Shown here in pieces: positions 6,887-10,490 of a stretch of 10,490 bases of DNA. This DNA is from JBEAOO01 sp041164825 (lineage in GTDB: Bacteria > Pseudomonadota > Gammaproteobacteria > Burkholderiales > Burkholderiaceae_C). The translations under genes were made by a program, and so were the position numbers. Position 1 is the first letter of the stretch. The number at the start of each line of letters is the position of its first letter. The stretch is from the NCBI GenBank assembly GCA_041164825.1, contig JBEAOO010000105.1:1-10490 (forward strand), in the 5' to 3' direction. A model generated the notes under the pieces. The model was not told the DNA's origin. It ran no database searches and saw only the letters and a list, made by a program, of their open reading frames with translations.

Positions 6887-9800
6887 TCAAAGCCGATCGC
6901 CGCCCTCCCACTCATCCCCAATCGACTCCGCCTGCTCCAGCACAAGCTCAACCGCCGCATCCGCATAGTCGGGCGGGTATTTGTATTTCCGCAACACCCG
7001 TTTCACCATCAGCCTCAGCTTGGCTCTCACGCTCTCCCGCTGGGACCAGTCCACGCTGATGTTCTGGCGCAGGCTCTCGGTCAGTTCGTGGGCGATCTTC
7101 TTCAGCGTTTCGTCGGTCAACTCGCGCACGGCTGATTCGTTGGTGGCCAGCGCGTCGTAGAACTTCACTTCGTCATCAGTCAGGCCCAGCGTTTGTCCAC
7201 GGGTGGCGGCCTCGCGGAACTGCTTGGCCATGGCCACCAGTTCTTCCATCACTTGTGCGGTCTCGATGGAGCGGTTCTGGTAGCGCTTGATGACGTTCAC
7301 CAGCAGCTCTGAGAACTTCCGCTCCTGCACCACGTTGCTGGCGAAGCGGCTCTTGATCTCGCCTTCCAGCAAGCGCTCCAGCAGCTCAACGGCCAGGTTG
7401 CGCTCGGGCAGGTTCTTCACCTGAGCGAGGAACTCATCGTCCAACAGGCCGATGTTCGGCTTGTCGAGTCCCACGGCGTCGAAGATGTCCACCACACTGC
7501 CTGACACCACGGCCGAGCTGATGATCTGGTGGATCGCCAGCTCGCGCTGCTCGTCGGTCTTCTTTTGCTGCGTGATGTCCTTCTTGGTCAGGATCACCTT
7601 CACTGCCTGCATGAAGGCCACTTCTTCGCGAACGGCTTTGGCCTCGTCCAACGTGCAACACAGCGTGAAGGCTTTGCTCATGGCCAGGGCGGTATCGGCG
7701 AAGCGCTTCTTGCCGTCGCGCGCCCCCTCGCTCTTCAGCCCCAGCACGTGATTGGCAGCGCCAGCCAGCATCTTGTGGCCGCCGGTGAGAAAGCCGCTGT
7801 AGTCGAAGCCATGCAGCAAGGCGCGCAGCACATCGAGCTTTTCTTCCAGCACGGCGTAGGCCTCATGGGCATCCACGGTCTGCTTGCCGCGGCCCTGGCT
7901 GGCCGTGTACTCCTTCATCGCGGCCTTCAGCTCGTTGCCGATGCCGATGTAGTCCACCACCAGGCCGCCCTGCTTGTCTTTGAAGACACGGTTCACCCGG
8001 GCAATCGCCTGCATCAGGTTGTGGCCCTTCATCGGCTTGTCCACGTACAGCGTGTGCACGCAAGGCGCATCAAAGCCGGTCAGCCACATGTCCCGCACGA
8101 TGACCAGGCGCAGCGGGTCGGCCGGATCCTTGAAACGCTTCTCCAGCCGCTTCTTCACCTGGGCGTTGTAGATGTGTGGGCGAAGCAGGGCCTTGTCGCT
8201 GGCCGAGCCCGTCATCACGACTTTGATCGCGCCCTTTTCCGGGTCTTCGTCGTGCCAATCCGGGCGCAGCTTGATGATCTCGTCGTAGAAGTGCACGCAG
8301 ATGTCACGGCTCATGGCCACCACCATGGCCTTGCCACTCTGCGCCTTGTTGCGCTCCTCAAAGTGCTGAACGAGGTCTGCCGCCACACTGGCAACGCGCG
8401 GCGTGGCGCCCACCACCTTCTCCAGCGCGGCCCAGCGGCTCTTGAGCTTGGCCTGGATGTTCTCTTCCTCGTCCTCGGCGAGTTCATCCACCTCTTCGTC
8501 GAGGTGCGGCAGCTCGTCTTCCTTCAGGCTGAGCTTGGCCAAGCGGCTCTCGTAGTAGATGGCCACGGTGGCGCCATCTTCCTTGGCCTGCTGCATGTCG
8601 TAGACATGGATGTAGTCACCAAACACAGCGCGGGTGTCGCGGTCTTCGCTGGACACGGGTGTGCCGGTGAACGCCACAAAGGTCGCGTTGGGCAAGGCGT
8701 CGCGCAGGTGCTGTGCGTAGCCCGCCTGGTACTTGTGCACCTCTGCCCCAGCGGCGCCATTCACACCGTACGCGGGCGGTGCGAAATTGGCTGGCACGGC
8801 CGTGCTCACCACGTCGCCGGTCGTCAGGGCAAAAGCGCTTCCCTCCGCCCTCGGTGCCTTGCGCTTCACCGTCTTCAGCTTGGCCTCAAAGCCGTATTGC
8901 GTGCGGTGCGCTTCGTCGGCAATCACCACGATGTTGCTGCGATCAGAGAGGATGGGGAAAGTGTCCTCGTCCTCCCCCGGCATGAACTTCTGGATGGTGG
9001 CGAACACGATGCCGCCTGAAGGCCGGTTGGCCAGTTTGGCGCGCAGGTCTTGCCGCGTTTCCACTTGCACGGGCTGTTCGCGCAGCAGGTCTTGTGCGAG
9101 GCTGAACACGCCGAAGAGTTGACCGTCCAGGTCATTGCGGTCGGTGATGACCACGATGGTGGGGTTCTGCATGGCGGGCTCTTGCATCACGCGCGCCGCA
9201 AAGCAAGTCATGGTGATGCTCTTGCCGCTGCCCTGCGTGTGCCACACCACACCGCCCTTGTGCGAGCCACCCGGGCGGGATGCCATCACCACCTGTTCGA
9301 TGGCCGCACGCACCGCGTGGAACTGGTGATACCCAGCCACCTTCTTGATCAGGCCGCCGTCGTCCTCGAACAGCACGAAGTAGCGCAGGTAGTCCAGCAG
9401 GTAGGCCGGGGCCAGCGCGCCGCGCACCAGCGTTTCCAGCTCGTTGAACTGGCCCAGAGGGTCCAGCGTCACACCGTCAATGGTGCGCCAGGCCATGAAG
9501 CGCTCAGCGTTGCTCGACAGCGAGCCCATCAAGGCCTCCGAGCCGTCAGACACCACCAGCAGCTCGTTGTACTGGAACACGTCCGGGATCTGCGCCTTGT
9601 AGGTCTGAATCTGTTCGTAGGCTTTCCAGATGTTGGCGTGCTCATCAGCCGGGTTCTTCAGCTCCAGCAACACCACCGGCAGGCCGTTGAGGAACAGGAT
9701 GATGTCGGGGCGACGGGTGTGGTGCGGCCCCTTGAGCGAGAACTGATTGATGGCCAGCCATTCGTTGGCTGACGCGTCGGCCCAGTCCACCAGGCGCACG

Positions 9801-10123
9801 AAGTCGCCCCGGGTTTCGCCGTCCTTCTGGTACTGCACGGGCACCCCGCCCACCAGCAGGCGGTGGAACTGCCGGTTGGCCGACAACAGCGCCGGCGTGC
9901 CCAGGTCTTGCACCTGCTTGAGCGCGTCCTCGCGAGCGGCCAGCGGCACGTCCGGGTTCAGGCGGTTGATGGCGCTGCGCAGGCGCTGAGGCAGCAGCAC
10001 CTGGCGGTAGTGCTCGCGCTCAGGGGCGGGGCCGTCCGGGGCAATGTTGTAGCCGCTGAGATGCGTGTAGCCGGCGTCCACAAGCCAAGCCAGGGCCTCT
10101 TGTTCGAGCTGGTCTTCGGTCAT
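6887..10123 (-). CDS. hsdR: Type I restriction endonuclease subunit R (HsdR)
   Basis: The motor and nuclease subunit of a Type I restriction-modification complex (1078 aa): it translocates unmodified DNA using ATP and cuts at a distance, needing HsdM and HsdS. The N-terminal nuclease has Asp140 (RRPD) and the ELK of Glu154-x-Lys156, a PD-(D/E)xK site. SF2 helicase motifs follow in order: Walker A TQGSGKS at 296-302, DEAH at 403-406, FTGTP at 485-489, DMWLTGFDAP at 678-687 and QAIARVNR at 705-712. The C-terminal helical region (about 750-1078) should contact the methylase core. ATG 10123 is preceded by AGGGA, 4 nt away, and the start MTEDQLEQEAL is the standard HsdR N-terminus. All motifs are intact, so it should be active if partners exist. 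Residues about 417-466 form an Ala/Pro-rich insert between DEAH and FTGTP that seems longer than in most relatives I recall. hsdM and hsdS are not in the window. Confidence 0.97.
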   Translation of the reverse strand: MTEDQLEQEALAWLVDAGYTHLSGYNIAPDGPAPEREHYRQVLLPQRLRSAINRLNPDVPLAAREDALKQVQDLGTPALLSANRQFHRLLVGGVPVQYQKDGETRGDFVRLVDWADASANEWLAINQFSLKGPHHTRRPDIILFLNGLPVVLLELKNPADEHANIWKAYEQIQTYKAQIPDVFQYNELLVVSDGSEALMGSLSSNAERFMAWRTIDGVTLDPLGQFNELETLVRGALAPAYLLDYLRYFVLFEDDGGLIKKVAGYHQFHAVRAAIEQVVMASRPGGSHKGGVVWHTQGSGKSITMTCFAARVMQEPAMQNPTIVVITDRNDLDGQLFGVFSLAQDLLREQPVQVETRQDLRAKLANRPSGGIVFATIQKFMPGEDEDTFPILSDRSNIVVIADEAHRTQYGFEAKLKTVKRKAPRAEGSAFALTTGDVVSTAVPANFAPPAYGVNGAAGAEVHKYQAGYAQHLRDALPNATFVAFTGTPVSSEDRDTRAVFGDYIHVYDMQQAKEDGATVAIYYESRLAKLSLKEDELPHLDEEVDELAEDEEENIQAKLKSRWAALEKVVGATPRVASVAADLVQHFEERNKAQSGKAMVVAMSRDICVHFYDEIIKLRPDWHDEDPEKGAIKVVMTGSASDKALLRPHIYNAQVKKRLEKRFKDPADPLRLVIVRDMWLTGFDAPCVHTLYVDKPMKGHNLMQAIARVNRVFKDKQGGLVVDYIGIGNELKAAMKEYTASQGRGKQTVDAHEAYAVLEEKLDVLRALLHGFDYSGFLTGGHKMLAGAANHVLGLKSEGARDGKKRFADTALAMSKAFTLCCTLDEAKAVREEVAFMQAVKVILTKKDITQQKKTDEQRELAIHQIISSAVVSGSVVDIFDAVGLDKPNIGLLDDEFLAQVKNLPERNLAVELLERLLEGEIKSRFASNVVQERKFSELLVNVIKRYQNRSIETAQVMEELVAMAKQFREAATRGQTLGLTDDEVKFYDALATNESAVRELTDETLKKIAHELTESLRQNISVDWSQRESVRAKLRLMVKRVLRKYKYPPDYADAAVELVLEQAESIGDEWEGGDRL

Positions 10124-10140
10124 GACGTCCCTATCCCTGA

Positions 10141-10225
10141 GCGTTTAGCATGCTAAAGGCCTAAACCATTGATTTGATTGATGAATTGTCGTCACCATGG
10201 GGTCTGCTAATCGCTTGCTAAACGC
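10141..10225. repeat. Cluster of TGCTAA/TTAGCA sites upstream of hsdR
   Basis: A perfect 14-bp palindrome TTTAGCATGCTAAA lies at 10144-10157, 21 bp before the hsdR ATG. Two more half-sites, TGCTAATCGC (10205-10214) and TGCTAAACGC (10216-10225), follow with 11-bp periodicity. GCGTTTAGCA (10141-10150) is the exact reverse complement of TGCTAAACGC (10216-10225), so the 85-bp segment is also bounded by 10-bp inverted repeats. The helical-turn spacing and position suggest an operator array controlling hsdR; a tiny palindromic mobile element is the alternative. Confidence 0.6.
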
Positions 10226-10322
10226 CCATCCTCGGTTCGGGGCATGGTGTAAAAAGGTTTGCCCTTTTCCACCTGCTTGACCAGAAGACAAGTGCATCTC
10301 TCTCAAGTTGATCTTCCGTCAT
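10218..10322 (-). pseudogene. Remnant of a second hsdR 5' end
   Basis: A short frame starts with ATG 10322 in an ATGA overlap with the stop of the upstream gene and reads MTEDQLERDAL before losing any resemblance to HsdR; it ends at TAG 10220-10218. Nine of its first eleven residues equal those of the intact HsdR start (MTEDQLEQEAL), yet the codons differ at many synonymous positions, so it is not a recent copy of this hsdR. The most economical reading is that an older hsdR, translationally coupled to the gene upstream, was broken and replaced by the present one. The peptide of 34 aa may still be translated but is unlikely to have a function. Confidence 0.6.
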
Positions 10323-10490
10323 GGCTCGTCCGCGCTTCGGTATGACTGCAATTCGTGCGTTGGCGTGCCAGGGAAGGCGCGGCGAATGCGGTGTTCCTTG
10401 ACCAGCGCCTCCAGATGGCCTTTGCGCAACCCATCCTTGTTCCGGCTGAGTAGCTCCGCCAACACGCTCAGCCGCACATATCTGCCGGCA
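10319..10490 (-). CDS. C-terminus of a winged-helix protein, possibly AlbA/Schlafen-type ATP-binding (partial)
   Basis: The frame enters from the right edge and ends at TGA 10321-10319, giving 56 residues. It reads as a winged-helix C-terminal domain: 'VRLSVLAELLSRNKDGLRKG', 'LEALVKEHRIRRAFPGTP', then THELQSYRSADEP. Endings of the form 'L-x-x-L-x-R...L...LV...R-x-x-P-x-x-P-x-H-x-x-Q-x-Y' are familiar from AlbA_2/Schlafen-like ATP-binding proteins and related regulators that are often encoded inside Type I restriction operons. That family assignment rests on a short stretch and is tentative. Its stop overlaps the ATG of the hsdR remnant (ATGA), which implies translational coupling to an ancestral hsdR and places it in the same operon. 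The N-terminus and catalytic parts are outside the window. Confidence 0.55.
   Translation of the reverse strand, partial: AGRYVRLSVLAELLSRNKDGLRKGHLEALVKEHRIRRAFPGTPTHELQSYRSADEP

Noticed and set aside
6754..6966. N-terminal extension of the DUF697-like GTPase to ATG 6966
   Set aside because: The extra residues overlap hsdR in another frame and look like a shadow; the strong ribosome binding site points to TTG 6753.
7529..9019. Long plus-strand open frame of 496 codons
   Set aside because: It lies wholly antisense to hsdR, its protein is His/Val/Leu-rich with no domain, and such mirror frames are common opposite GC-rich genes.
10246..10273. Imperfect 12-bp hairpin in the leader before hsdR
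   Set aside because: The stem has two mismatches and no T-run follows it; it may be structural but there is no support for a terminator or riboswitch.
10145..10297. 50-codon minus-strand frame in the hsdR leader
   Set aside because: No homology recognised, it overlaps the hsdR fossil and repeat cluster, and it lacks a good ribosome binding site.

Overview
The window looks like the chromosome of a high-GC beta-proteobacterium, probably Burkholderiales/Comamonadaceae-like. This is inferred from the overall GC-rich codon use, a TRAP-type binding protein with a Tat-like leader, and the style of the Phd/RelE-type toxin-antitoxin pair. No marker gene fixes the taxon. Most of the window reads as accessory (genomic-island-like) DNA.

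Region by region. At 1-189 (minus) lies the N-terminal part of an unrecognised protein that runs off the left edge. At 410-1196 (plus) is a compact type II toxin-antitoxin module: a good sigma70-like promoter whose -35 lies in a perfect inverted repeat, a Phd/YefM-type antitoxin with an unusual Ala/Lys/Arg-rich tail, and a RelE/ParE-type toxin starting at GTG. At 1293-2387 (minus) is an orphan TRAP (DctP-type) solute-binding protein, transcribed divergently from a TetR-family regulator (2542-3183, plus); no DctQ/DctM membrane genes are beside it. At 3184-3857 there is a gene-poor stretch with a small family of inverted and direct repeats and a possible terminator.

From 10490 down to 3858 everything reads on the minus strand. 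The order is the C-terminus of a winged-helix protein (possibly an AlbA/Schlafen-type ATP-binding protein), an 11-codon remnant of a second hsdR start, a cluster of TGCTAA half-sites, a full-length Type I restriction subunit HsdR (6887-10123), a P-loop GTPase with a C-terminal DUF697-like membrane domain (5407-6753), and a second, larger GTPase with two N-terminal membrane segments (3858-5402). The two GTPase genes are 4 bp apart and are almost certainly co-expressed. HsdR needs HsdM and HsdS, which are not in the window and would be expected upstream (beyond 10490).

The most interesting hypothesis is that the two membrane GTPases are an accessory or back-up arm of a Type I restriction-modification defence locus, comparable in idea to dynamin-like or GIMAP-like GTPase immunity. 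The second is that the present hsdR was swapped into the locus, leaving a fragment of an older hsdR start translationally coupled to the upstream gene.
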